Assembly: GCA_002786025.1 (NCBI GenBank)
Contig: NHNW01000022.1
Span: forward strand, 372,001 to 436,000
DNA: 64,000 nt
Source: Zasmidium citrigriseum
Taxonomy: Eukaryota; Ascomycota; Dothideomycetes; Mycosphaerellales; Mycosphaerellaceae
Direction: 5' to 3'
The number at the start of each line of letters is the position of its first letter. The first letter of the stretch is position 1. Shown piece by piece: positions 20,711-30,699 of the stretch. A program made the position numbers and the translations under genes. Below the pieces are notes generated by a model. It was not told where the DNA came from. It did no database searches and worked only from the letters and a program-made list of their open reading frames with translations.

Positions 20711-21175
20711 TCAGGTAGTGTCTACCATATACAGACGATGTCCTGCAGGCGTCAAGTCAAGGCGACATAAGCTTGAGCCTTGTTGCTTCTCCATGGTCTC
20801 TGGATTGAACGAACGTTGAAGTTGCCGTTCCGCTGAATAGAAATTGCATATGTTACAAACCTGTGTTGCCGTGTCCATCGGCCACTTCATCTCAATTGAA
20901 ACCTCTCGGACGAGCTGATCCGGCCAAGAAAGTCCCCTGAGCATCCTTCTCATTCGACCGGTGAAGAGATCAACATTCGACACAGCCTGGTTTGGGTAGC
21001 TCAAACGAAGTATTTTTGTTTTGGCCCCGAAGCAGCACGACAGCTCACAGATCCGTGCTATTGGTGCTTCTCGCTCATAGTCGTATTTGTTGTAGTGTAG
21101 TGCGAATATCGCAGCTGTCAGCTCGGTCCCGATTGGTTCCAGCTGAAGACGAATGCATGTATCTTTGGCTCTCAT
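20711..21175 (-). CDS. Hypothetical protein, 154 aa
   Basis: A single frame starting at ATG 21175 (MRAKDTCIRLQLEP); the frame extends upstream without an ATG. Composition looks protein-like, with several Cys (ICELSCCFG, VCNICNFY) and a mixed hydrophobic pattern, but I see no known domain. It could be an isolated fragment of a larger fungal protein. No introns. Confidence 0.35.
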   Translation of the reverse strand: MRAKDTCIRLQLEPIGTELTAAIFALHYNKYDYEREAPIARICELSCCFGAKTKILRLSYPNQAVSNVDLFTGRMRRMLRGLSWPDQLVREVSIEMKWPMDTATQVCNICNFYSAERQLQRSFNPETMEKQQGSSLCRLDLTPAGHRLYMVDTT

Positions 21176-21834
21176 CGAACTCACTAGCCTGCGGGTTTAA
21201 ACTATTCAGACTCCTTTGAGCTGTGGATCTTCGCTCACGCATTCGCTCTACTGAAGACTCGAAAAGAGCATTTGACCATCGGATCCCCATTTGTGACCTC
21301 CTCTTTTGCTCTCTTCAGAAGGGAGGAGCATCTTCGCTCTTGCCTGAGCCTTCTAAATGGGAGGCGCTCGAAGAGCTGTTCGAATGAAAGAGCCGTGGTC
21401 GGCCTTGAAAGATGCCGCCGATGGCTTGGTGGACGGCGGAAGAAAGAAGAGACGAGATGAACTGCGTCGTGAAAGGCTCCTGGAGATGGTGAAGATTCTA
21501 GGCTATGGTAGATGAAGGCAGTGCATCGTAGATTTGCGACAGCGAGCATGGCTTGCTGGATGTTGAAAGAATCACAGAGAAGCTTCGTATGATCTATCGC
21601 GGCATGAAGGTTCCGGAATCGGGACGCAGTCGGGTGTTGCTGGCCGGCGACCGCCAGGCATCAACATGTGACGCCAAGCCGCGCAGCAAACGGCAACCAC
21701 GCACCTTCCAATCTTCAAATCTGCTCTCGCCATCGACTTCCCGACAACACCAAATCCTCCACTCCTTACTCATCCGACCACGACCCGCCAAAACCCCACG
21801 ATCGCCTGAGACTCCCTCCGACTGCCGCGACATT
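21176..21834. other. Intergenic, no supported gene
   Basis: Both strands have frames of 60-135 codons, none recognisable. The 3' part is promoter and 5' UTR of the gene starting at 21835 and is rich in CCA/CAC tracts. Confidence 0.4.
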
Positions 21835-23208
21835 ATGTCGCACGCACAGAACCACCACTCGAATAATCCAGACCCCGCCAGGGGCACTGGTCAGAATAAT
21901 GGCAGGGTCTCTTGTGGACCATGCCAGCAATATGGCATCCCGAATGTAGGTCGTTCATGAACAGTCTATGTGATTCATCACCAAAACTGACCTCGATATA
22001 GTGCGACTGGAACGGTCGGAATGTGAATGTCTGCCACAGCTGTTGGCGCCAGGGCTGGAACTGCATTCCTCCTCCTGGGCACTTCTCGGGCAACGGATTG
22101 TAAGTGTGACATGCTGCATCCGATACCATATATTGGCTAACATTGAAGTAGGGGCGCTACTGGTGGCCACCCAACTTACCCACCGATGGGCAACGGAATG
22201 ATATTTGGGCAGGGCAACAACGCCCACGCCTATGGATTTAACTCGAGTGTACCGCCTACGGTGTATCAGCCTCATTTCCACAAAGGCACTGGAGATCGCC
22301 ACCGCGGCGATCGGCGGAACCAGCAGAATCGATCGCAAGGACAGCGGCAACAGCAGCCCCGACGTGGGCTACCGCGAGAGCGATCGCAGCAACCACGCCC
22401 GACTCCGAGCCAGGCCCCTACAGCGATGAACATTCGCGACTTGACCGAGGGCCAGATCAAGAGGCTGAACCAGTTGGCGGCGCAACATCTCGTTCGCAAC
22501 CCGGGCTACACGGGCGAACGACTTGATGCCGCCCTACGGGAGCCTGGCAAGCTGAAGCAAATCGACCTTTACGTCAAGGTCGCGCGGCGCGGACTGCGCA
22601 TCGAGCACTTGAATCGCCAGACACGATGGCTAACTCCGGGCCCCATCCCAGCGAACATCCCAGACGAGCCGGGTCGGGTCAAAGAAGTATGGGATGGGAA
22701 GGAGTGGGTCATCACGGTTTCGCTGAAGCCAACCGAGGAGACTCAGCCTATTGATGCCCATGCACCTGGACAGCGATCTGGGCCATCTCTCGAAGAGCAG
22801 CATCGTACTCAGATGCGCCTAATGCTCGAGCGGAATCCTGCCCTCGAGCAAGAGATGCCAGTAAAAGAAGAAGAGGTAGAAGCACCTACCGGCAACAAGC
22901 GCAAGCGAGTCGACGGCACTGCCGAGGGTCTTCACTTCCATCAAGACGAGGCCAGCCATCATCACCGCCCAAGCCGCACAACCAGTCGAGTCATTGGCGG
23001 CATCGATCCCGAGAGATCTAACAACACGCCGAGGCATCAAATCGCGGATATCAATCGTGAGCCACGGTCGTCGCATCAGACGCAAGCAGGCCCAGCGCAA
23101 TCGCGCCGGCCAGAATCAAACCAAGCGGAAGTCGATTCCGCTTTGAAAGAGCTCGTCGCTTTCTGCAAGGAAGAAGACGACTCTCCTCGACAGAAGAAGA
23201 GGAGGTAG
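21835..23208 (+). CDS. Putative nuclear protein with Zn2Cys6-like cysteine cluster
   Basis: Three exons: 21835-21945, 22002-22099 and 22152-23208, with introns of 56 and 52 bp; 421 aa. Residues 27-58 contain six cysteines, CGPC, C38, C48, HSC and C58, with spacing 2-7-9-2-6. This is one residue away from the Zn(II)2Cys6 binuclear-cluster spacing in its second gap. The rest is low complexity: an Arg/Gln-rich part (about 150-200), a short predicted helical block (DLTEGQIKRLNQLAAQHLVRNPGYTGERL), then charged linkers with nuclear-signal-like NKRKR and a C-terminal RQKKRR. A transcription factor or chromatin protein is plausible; the usual fungal-specific TF domain is absent. Confidence 0.65.
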
Positions 23209-23282
23209 AGGGCCCCCTCTCCAGCGACTCTTCCATTATGGTGTCGCTTGCATCTCTTTCTTCGCCTCTCCGTTTGATGACA

Positions 23283-23589
23283 ATTGGCTCTTGAAGTCAA
23301 TGGTCACTTTTCCCCAGCGCTCCTGAGTCTCGAACTTAGGAAGATCGTGCTGGCACTTGACTCTTGAAGTCAATTGTCATGTATTGCAAATTGCGCCTGA
23401 ATCCTGAATTCAAGAGCAGCAACACGCACGCATCTGACCCTAGAGGTCAGTCGTCATATCATACACGAGTAAGCCTGAATCCCGAATTCAGATTCAGACG
23501 TAGCGTTCTACTAGCAATCGGCTCTTGAAGACGATTGCAGTGCAAGAGCAGATAAGGCTCTCGGACAGGTCCACCGGCTCTTGAAACCG
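23283..23589. repeat. Array of eight short hairpins, about 40-bp period
   Basis: Eight imperfect inverted repeats with a five-base loop of form C-Y-N-G-A: 23283-23301, 23322-23340, 23357-23373, 23396-23414, 23434-23450, 23475-23491, 23514-23538 and 23575-23589. Loops are cttga, ctcga, cttga, cctga, ctaga, cccga, cttga, cttga. Arms differ between units but pair within units (for example TTGACT/AGTCAA, CTGACC/GGTCAG, CTGAAT/ATTCAG), so pairing is kept while sequence changes. Centre-to-centre distances are about 34-56 bp. The array fills the space between two convergent genes. Confidence 0.8.
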
Positions 23590-23806
23590 CTGCCATCCCA
23601 ATTTCGGTTTGTACTCTCTCGGTGTACCTCGCCTTTAAAGAAGAACTTTTCAACGGACTCATTATATACAAGTTTCCGTATTTGTCGTGCGTGCTTTAGA
23701 CAGGACGGAAAAAAAGACACAGCGACTACCCTGATCATTCACTCAGTTGACGCTAAGAAACTTAAATTCTGAAGACCACGATTATCGAGATACTGTCTAC
23801 ATCACT

Positions 23807-25297
23807 CTAGTCCGCCTTCTTTGGCGTGACAGTCTCAGCATCGATATTCTCCAGCTCAGTCTCGACCTTCACGCCTTGCAGTACAAGATCTCTCTTCTCA
23901 CCATCAAACAACTTGTCCACTTCTTCAAGAGTCAAGCCCCGAGTTTCCACCCACACAAAAGCCACGAACACTACCAGCAAGACATCAAAACAGGCATTGA
24001 CGAAGTAGAACTGGTACCCGATGGCTTTCAGACCAAAGGGAATGACCATGGCCACGAAAAGGCCGCAGAGCTTGGTGGTGAAGGTGTATATCGCCATGCC
24101 AACCGCGCGAATCTCGTACGAGAGCACTTCAGGCGGGTACAAGACCGTCAGAGGAGTTATTCCCCAAGCGTAGAAGGCGTTGTAGATGAAGATCATGGCA
24201 ATGGTGCCATAGATGCCGCTGTTATTGGTTGAAGAGCCGTAAAGTTTTGTCAGAGCTCCAAGGAGGAAAAGAGCGATGATCTGGCCGACCATCGACAGAG
24301 AGCAGAGCCATTTGCGACCAAGCTTGTCGGTGTACCAGGAGGCAATGATGGCGACTACCAGGGTCCAAGCGGTGAGAACGATGTTGATCTGTAGTTGGGT
24401 GGTTGCTGATGTGATGCCAGCATTCGATAACATGTCTCCGAAGTAAAAGGTTACGATATTCGTTCCTGGAAACATTACGATGACAGAAAATGTAGTCGTG
24501 ATGAGTAGCCGACGGAGATTTTCTTTCGTTCTCAGGGCTTTGGCGAGCGACAGGTGACGCTGCTTCTCCAGAGCAATCGTATCCACGATCTCGCGGTATT
24601 GAAACTCAGTCTCAGCTTCGTTCCTTGCATTCGCAATGCTCAGGATCTCGAGAGCTTCTGGATGGCGATCATGCGCAATGAGCCAACGGGGCGATTCTGG
24701 TACGAAGAGCAGGACAACGCCAGCGAATATCGACGGAGCGGCCTGGAGGAGAGACGGTATGCGCCATGCCCAAGTCGACGAAAGATCCTGAGTGCCGTAA
24801 CATACGCCCGATGCGATGAGCGTTCCAATTCCCCAACAGGCGTAGTAAAGTCCCAAAGCGAAGCCTCGATAGCGTACGGGCATTGTCTCGGCCACGAGCG
24901 TCGGAGCTGATGTTTGGGCTAGACCCATTCCCATGCCGACTATGAATCGACCAGAGATGAACATCGCCGTGTTTTGTGCCGAACCTTGGATCACACCGCC
25001 GATCAAAGCTCCTAGACAGGCCCAGAAGACGGTCTCCCGGCGTCCACGCCATTCGAGAAGTACTCCAGCGAAGAGGGCTGCGAAGGCACCGCCGGAGTAG
25101 GAAATTGCCGTTTGGAGAGCGGTTGTCGCAGTGTTGAGAGTGAAATAACTCTTGTATGTCGGCATGACGTTCAGACTGCCCATGAGGGAGCTGTTGTAGC
25201 CGACCATGACCGAGTCGATGGCAGAGACCAGGATGAGGCAAGCGATGAGTAAAGGCTGGCTCCTTGGGATGAGGGGCGAGATCTTGTGCCCGGCCAT
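23807..25297 (-). CDS. MFS sugar transporter
   Basis: An intronless 496-aa frame with about twelve hydrophobic segments. Sugar-porter signatures are present: LEWRGRRE after TM2, GRFIVGMGMGLAQTSAPTLVAE (TM4), PESPRWL before the central loop, DKLGRKWL after TM8 and VETRGLTLEEVD at the end. It fits the fungal hexose/lactose-permease group of proton symporters in the plasma membrane. Substrate not determinable. It diverges from the ADP-ribosylglycohydrolase gene and may be co-regulated with it. Confidence 0.9.
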   Translation of the reverse strand: MAGHKISPLIPRSQPLLIACLILVSAIDSVMVGYNSSLMGSLNVMPTYKSYFTLNTATTALQTAISYSGGAFAALFAGVLLEWRGRRETVFWACLGALIGGVIQGSAQNTAMFISGRFIVGMGMGLAQTSAPTLVAETMPVRYRGFALGLYYACWGIGTLIASGVCYGTQDLSSTWAWRIPSLLQAAPSIFAGVVLLFVPESPRWLIAHDRHPEALEILSIANARNEAETEFQYREIVDTIALEKQRHLSLAKALRTKENLRRLLITTTFSVIVMFPGTNIVTFYFGDMLSNAGITSATTQLQINIVLTAWTLVVAIIASWYTDKLGRKWLCSLSMVGQIIALFLLGALTKLYGSSTNNSGIYGTIAMIFIYNAFYAWGITPLTVLYPPEVLSYEIRAVGMAIYTFTTKLCGLFVAMVIPFGLKAIGYQFYFVNACFDVLLVVFVAFVWVETRGLTLEEVDKLFDGEKRDLVLQGVKVETELENIDAETVTPKKAD

Positions 25298-25938
25298 TGT
25301 GACGTCTTCAGGAGAAAAGCTCGATGCGAAAGTGGTATTGGCCGTCAGAGAATAGCTATATATCTCCTTTGCAGATCTTGATCGGATGGATCATCCCATG
25401 TTGTCGGCCTTGGGGATCAAGATGTCGATACCTGGTTCTTGGATGGGCTATCTGGATCTTTTGATAAGCATGGTGGTGCAAAGGTGGAGAGCAACACGGC
25501 AGGTACGACGTGACGTGCATATTGAGCTATGCCGGTGCCGTCTTGGTTCTGAACTCTGTTATTTGGCTTCGGTACAAGACTAGAACGTCACTTCCCTCAG
25601 CTTCATGAAGTTCGATTTCCATCGCAGGATGAATTCGGGTGTTCCAAAGAAGCAACAATGCCATAGTCTGCTACATCTATGGCGAGAGCTACAGAGATAC
25701 AATATATGTCAGCGGAGGAGCTCAAAGGTGGGGAAACGAAAGATGGATTCAGGATTGTCCTCGCTTGGGGGAAGTCCCTGGGCTATCAGCTCTCCTTATC
25801 ACTCAGGCCCCTTCAGAGCGAAGCAGGATCAAATCCACTGTCAAAGTGCGGATTTGGATCACGATCTGGGACTTATTTGACCGATAGAGAAATCTTCATG
25901 AAGAAGCATGAACACCACCGGCGAAGCAAGTCAAGACG
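25298..25938. promoter_or_regulatory. Divergent promoter, transporter / ADP-ribosylglycohydrolase
   Basis: A 641-bp gap between divergent start codons. A TATA-like patch (agctatatatctcc) lies about 60 bp upstream of the transporter start. No other site is recognised. Confidence 0.45.
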
Positions 25939-28074
25939 ATGCCTCCCATACCTGAGGACTACCTACACCGAGTCTACGCTGGCGTACTTGGAAAGCTTAT
26001 AGGCGTATACCTTGGCCGGCCATTTGAGAACTGGACACACGAACAAATCCTCGAGAAGCTTGGCCCAATACGCCACTACGTCCATGACAGATTCAACTTA
26101 CCCTGCGTCGTGATCGACGACGATGTTTCTGGCACCTTCACGTTCATCAAAGCCCTCGAAGAACACGGCATTACCTCGGCATCGGAACTCACTTCGAAAC
26201 AAATCGGTGACACTTGGCTCAACAATGTCATCGAGCGTCGGAGTGTCTTCTGGTGGGGAGGCAATGGCATTTCTACCGAGCATACAGCCTACTTGAACCT
26301 GAAGAGAGCCATCGAGGCTCCTCAAAGTGGCTCAATGGCTATCAATGGCCGGACGTTGGCTGAGCAGATTGGAGCCCAAATCTTCATCGACGGATGGGCA
26401 ATGGTTGCACCAGGGAATCCAGCAATGGCCGCACAACTCGCTGAAGCGGCTGCCAGAGTGAGTCACGATGGCGAGGCTGTCTATGCTGCGAAGCTTTGGG
26501 CGGCGATGGAAGCTGGAGCATTCGTTTCGAAAGACATTGATTACCTGCTCGACACTGGTCTTGCATTCATTCCTCCGGATTCCGCTGTTGCCAAGCTCAT
26601 CTGTGATATTCGAAGCTGGGTCAAGGAAGACGGCGACTGGCATATCACTCGACAAAGGATTGAGGACGTATACGGCTACCACAAGTACTCCGGTATCTGC
26701 CACATCATTCCCAATCACGGCGTCATGATCCTAGCCTTACTCTATGGAGGCCACGATTTCAGCGAGGCCATGCACATCGTGAACACTTCCGGCTGGGACA
26801 CAGACTGCAACTCAGGCAACGTTGGCTGCCTCTTAGCCATTATGCATGGCTTATGTGCATTCGATGGAGACTTGGATTGGCGAGGACCGATTGCAGATCG
26901 AGCGTTGATCTCTGGCTCGGACAATGGCTATGCAATCAACGATGCTGCTCGTATTGCGTATGACATCGCTCGGTGTGGTGCCGTCCTGGCAGGTGAGCCT
27001 CCTCTTGAGAGGCCATCGGCTCAGTTCCACTTCTCGCTACCAGGAAGCGTTCAAGGCTTTCAGCCGTCGTCGAAGGGTGTCTCGTGCTTCCAAGGTGAAG
27101 CTCACGGAAAGCCTGGCCTTATCATCGATGTGAAAGATGATGGAGATCCTCTCGATTTTCTGGACGTCTCAACTCCAACCTTTACGCCTGCAGAAGTTCT
27201 GGCTGTCAGTCGCAGCTATGAGATGATGGCGTCACCCTTGATTTATCCAGGCCAGATACTCTACGCACCTGTCTCGGCGGCAAATTCTAATCCAGGTCCG
27301 ATATCCATCTTTCTGCGTCTCAAAGCTTACGACGAGACAGACACTCTCGTTAGCGTCGACAGCGATCCCGTCATCTTAGAGCCCTCTAGCTCGATTGATA
27401 TCACCTGGACGATCCCCTCAACTCTCCAGAACAAGCCGATCCAGCAAGTTGGCATCGCTTTCCCGGGCTGCCCACCGGTCTCAACCTCGATCTGTCTTCA
27501 CAGCCTCTCATGGAGTGGCACCCCAGTCATGAGACTCCAGCGACCGTCTTCGGACCTCAAAGGCGTCGAACATGCTGATGGCGGCTCTTTTTGGGAAAAG
27601 TCGTGGGCCAGCTCCGTCGACAAGTTCCACAGTCAACTCGGTCCCTCTTTCTACATCGCTCGAGACGATGGCGAAGGTATCATTAGCCATGGAACTCATG
27701 ATTGGATCGATTATGAGGTGACAGTCCATGGGTTCGTTGTGAATCTGGGAGGTCCTGCGGGTGTTGTGGTGCGAGTTCGGGGGCTGAGGAGGTGGTATGC
27801 CTTGATGCTTCTGCCAGAAGGGAGAGTTGGTATTGTGAAGGCGAGAGATTGTGAGAGGAAGATATTGAGCAGCGAGCCTTTTGACTGGAAGCTTGATGTG
27901 AAGTATGAGCTGCGAGTCCGTGTGAGTCAAACCAGCATCGTGGCCTCTGTTGGTGATGTCGAATTCCATGCTACGGATGACGAGTACAAGGGTGGTGCGG
28001 TCGGTCTTGTCGTCACGGGCGGGTCGTTGTCTGCAGAGAGCATTGATATCGGTCCCGTGGGGTCGCTGGAATAG
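25939..28074 (+). CDS. ADP-ribosylglycohydrolase-family protein with C-terminal beta-sandwich
   Basis: An intronless 711-aa frame. Residues 10-340 are ADP-ribosylglycohydrolase-like: RVYAGVLGKLIGVYLGRPFE near the start, the first metal-binding cluster IDDD (59-62) and the second WDTDCNSGNVG (about 286-296). These Asp/Thr residues bind the two Mg ions that cleave the ADP-ribose glycosidic bond in DraG/ARH enzymes. The remaining 350 residues read as beta-rich modules; the last (FWEKSWASSVD...IDIGPV) resembles a laminin-G/concanavalin-like sandwich, suggesting glycan binding. No signal peptide is seen, so a cytoplasmic enzyme acting on an ADP-ribosyl-like or glycoside substrate is likely. It pairs with the divergent sugar transporter. 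Confidence 0.82.
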   Translation: MPPIPEDYLHRVYAGVLGKLIGVYLGRPFENWTHEQILEKLGPIRHYVHDRFNLPCVVIDDDVSGTFTFIKALEEHGITSASELTSKQIGDTWLNNVIERRSVFWWGGNGISTEHTAYLNLKRAIEAPQSGSMAINGRTLAEQIGAQIFIDGWAMVAPGNPAMAAQLAEAAARVSHDGEAVYAAKLWAAMEAGAFVSKDIDYLLDTGLAFIPPDSAVAKLICDIRSWVKEDGDWHITRQRIEDVYGYHKYSGICHIIPNHGVMILALLYGGHDFSEAMHIVNTSGWDTDCNSGNVGCLLAIMHGLCAFDGDLDWRGPIADRALISGSDNGYAINDAARIAYDIARCGAVLAGEPPLERPSAQFHFSLPGSVQGFQPSSKGVSCFQGEAHGKPGLIIDVKDDGDPLDFLDVSTPTFTPAEVLAVSRSYEMMASPLIYPGQILYAPVSAANSNPGPISIFLRLKAYDETDTLVSVDSDPVILEPSSSIDITWTIPSTLQNKPIQQVGIAFPGCPPVSTSICLHSLSWSGTPVMRLQRPSSDLKGVEHADGGSFWEKSWASSVDKFHSQLGPSFYIARDDGEGIISHGTHDWIDYEVTVHGFVVNLGGPAGVVVRVRGLRRWYALMLLPEGRVGIVKARDCERKILSSEPFDWKLDVKYELRVRVSQTSIVASVGDVEFHATDDEYKGGAVGLVVTGGSLSAESIDIGPVGSLE

Positions 28075-28430
28075 TGTGTCTAGGCTTAAAACTGATCAAT
28101 CCAAACATCTGTAAAAGGGGTTATCGGACAGAGGAACGCGGCGTGCCCAGCATTGAAAACCAGTCATACTAGAACGATTTCTTCAATACTATACTGTCTC
28201 CCTCCTCTCGCATCATCGAGCAGTTCCCCGTGCATCATTCCCGGGACGTATCTGGAAGTGAAGCGTCAGCGGCACGACTAGACACGCAAGATTTTGAGAA
28301 AGTCGACATTCGACAATGAATTCGTGAGGGCCCGCTTTTCCATTGGAACTTTCGCGACTGCGTTCTGGTGAGGTTAAGGCGGAGCTCGAGCAGCGATTGA
28401 CGACCCTGCCGAATCTGTTTTGCAAGTGTC

Positions 28431-28745
28431 TCATTGGCGGATTCTGGAGCATCTCACGATGTGTTGATCCCAAGGCTTCAGGACATAAGGTGTTTTTCCA
28501 CCCATGAAGATTACAACGTAGTCCACAGGCTCAGATTCCGAAGGCACGAGACCTTCGAAGCAAGTCTTTATGCAATACCGACGTTGGTCTAAAGCAAACT
28601 TGGTATCGAGTCAAGCGAGACCACCGATCTTCCGTGCCGCGTTGTCCGAGATGTCGCGGATGATGTTCCAAACGAACTCTTGAAGGTGCAGATGATCACG
28701 TTCATCAGCATATGGCGTTAGGCTGAAACCCTCGCCTTGCTATGA
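28431..28745 (-). pseudogene. Remnant of a HET-domain protein C-terminus
   Basis: On the minus strand a frame reads ERDHLHLQEFVWNIIRDIS, then an in-frame TGA, then KFALDQRRYCIKTC and VDYVVIFMGGKTPYVLKPW before a final TGA at 28433-28431. The pattern of a short basic strand followed by a hydrophobic strand and GGKxPYVLKP is typical of the last part of fungal heterokaryon-incompatibility (HET) proteins. The internal stop and missing N-terminal HET domain make it a relic. Confidence 0.45.
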
Positions 28746-29403
28746 CAATCCGATTCCGTTCCGCTTCTGAACCTTGCGTATGCGTATGGCTTGGGGTCTG
28801 GTAGCTTGCCGGCTCTTAGATTCGCGAAAAGCAGTCGACGGTGGGTTATGGGTATTTTGACGAAAGTGGCGTCGAGGGACAGCGACGGCGGGAAACCGCT
28901 GTGCTCACTGGCGACTTCAAGGTGTTTTAGTGTTGTTGATAAAGACTGCAAGTGTTGCTGCTTCACCCAAGCTCGAGGCCTTTGAGGTCGCTTGATTGTC
29001 AGAAGTCGCACTAGGCGATTGTCAGCTGTCACCTATGGTCAGGATTCTCAGTTCAGCTTCAGCGTTACCACAACCCACACCTTGTGGTCGTACGTCAATG
29101 CACGACTCGTGGCAGATCTCTCACTTCTCTTGGTGTCAGGGATCAGGTACCGAGGCTGTGAGCCATGCGCTTTGCGACGAACACATTCATTCCGGACCAA
29201 CAAACCGTACATAACACTCATCGCGCTTGAGCTGTGTCAATGCAGACCTTTCCACATCTCCTCCCAGTGGTCCGCGCAACCCTCAACAGCACGACTACAG
29301 CATTTCCACTATAGTCAGCTCTCGGGCTGGGACTACGAAGACACATGTTCTGACCCCGACTAAAGCGCCTCCTATTTCGAGCACAGAGAGACTCTAGCCG
29401 GGC
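28746..29403. other. Intergenic, possible eroded sequence
   Basis: A minus-strand frame (28718-29032) contains an LSLDATFVKIPITHRRLLFANLR-like stretch that seems protein-derived, but no gene can be built. The stop of the gasdermin-like gene is at 29404. Confidence 0.35.
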
Positions 29404-30240
29404 CTATGCTTCAGACACACAGTGTACCACATGACTACCGTCAGCAGCTTTCATTTCCTGCAACGTGTCCTCACTCTCTCTTGCAAAAACTCTGAGGTCC
29501 TCGACGGTCGCGGCAGGTGCTTCGTACTCTTCCCTTCCTTCTTCTTCTTCTTCCTTATCATCATGATGCAAAAACGCTCCCTTCGGTGTGTAAACATCGA
29601 CCGTGGTCTTCCTATGTCTCAAACCCCTCTCGCGAATGATGTGGAGCTGATACGCAAACACAATGTCGTTCTTGGCATCGCTCGACGTATGTGTTTGTAA
29701 ACGATATCCCCTCCCCGCCGCCGCACCAGCTTCAACGCCTGCAGAGATTTGGTCGCTGAGTGGAACGCTCACTGCACCCTCAGCTCCACGACTCTTGCCC
29801 GAAGAAACTGTCCGCGATAGACCCCTTGCGACCTTGACGCCAGTTATCATGTACACAGGTACTTTTCCCACATAACTAGCCTTCATAACCTCTTGTACTC
29901 GCGGATCTGCCGCGCGTTGCGTCGCCTCTTCGTCGGTAGGATGACTGCGCAAGTATATCGTATCGAGGCGTTCTATTCCGAAGGTTGTGGACTCTTCACC
30001 GCTGGCACTGAGGCCTGCTTTCAAGTTTACAGTCTGCAGGAACTGTGTCCAGATGGACATGTTCGCGGAATGGTTCGTCGACGCCTCAAGCTTTACCGGA
30101 TCCTCTTCATGCGTCATGAGATCCGGCTCCTGAGGAGGTGGAGTCAAGGTCTTGAGAGGTCGAAGCGGATCGGCTATTATCGTACCAATCGCAGGGAAAG
30201 CATCCGGATGTGTTGTCATGTCGGGTGTGAGAACGTACAT
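29404..30240 (-). CDS. Gasdermin-like pore-forming candidate, 278 aa
   Basis: An intronless frame. After a Pro-rich leader comes a block of alternating strands: AGLSASGEESTTFGIERLDTIY (75-96), a helix-like DEEATQRAADPRVQEVM, the strand VYMITG (129-134) with VKVARGLSR, a Gly/Ser/Ala-rich hairpin stretch (140-180) and a final strand IVFAYQL (193-199). An acidic run follows at 227-240. This order of strands is what I would expect from the N-terminal pore domain of gasdermins, and it recurs in the C-terminus of the subtilase fusion at 47.6-51.4 kb. The fold is inferred, not proven. In fungi, gasdermin-like proteins such as HET-Q1 are cleaved by subtilisin-like partners and then permeabilise membranes. 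Confidence 0.6.
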   Translation of the reverse strand: MYVLTPDMTTHPDAFPAIGTIIADPLRPLKTLTPPPQEPDLMTHEEDPVKLEASTNHSANMSIWTQFLQTVNLKAGLSASGEESTTFGIERLDTIYLRSHPTDEEATQRAADPRVQEVMKASYVGKVPVYMITGVKVARGLSRTVSSGKSRGAEGAVSVPLSDQISAGVEAGAAAGRGYRLQTHTSSDAKNDIVFAYQLHIIRERGLRHRKTTVDVYTPKGAFLHHDDKEEEEEGREEYEAPAATVEDLRVFARESEDTLQEMKAADGSHVVHCVSEA

Positions 30241-30699
30241 CTTTGACAGTCACGTAATTGCTTGCTTGCTTGTGTTGGGGAAAGGGTTGAGGATTGTGCT
30301 TTGGAACAAGTGTGGCTATCTGGAGATGTGCTGAGCTGAAAATGGATCACGTGAGGTAGGCTGTGTTCGTCATGCGTTTTGTTCCAGATCTTTCACCCGG
30401 ACTGTCCCACTTCGTCACACGAATAAAACAGCAGCCATTGATGATGGCTCCTCGTTGCCGAGCTTTTCTACTCTCTTTTAGCTAGTCGCGTCTCTGACGG
30501 CTATGCCTGCCTGCTCGATACCATTGACGTCTTGCTGGGACCGACCTTGTTGCCCGAGGATTGCACTAGCTCCACGCCGCATAAGTATACTGAGTGCGAG
30601 TTAGATAGTTCTACTTTACCGGCTGCTCTAATAACAGGTCTTCTTCGTGCACACGCTGCAACTCCTCCTTGAATTTGATTAACTTCAGCGCGCATACAT
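30241..30699. promoter_or_regulatory. Upstream of gasdermin-like gene, transposon edge
   Basis: Normal base composition with CA and TG dinucleotides present. It has a small (gctt)n tract near 30259-30274. The composition changes abruptly to CA/TG-free sequence around 30700-30830. Confidence 0.45.
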
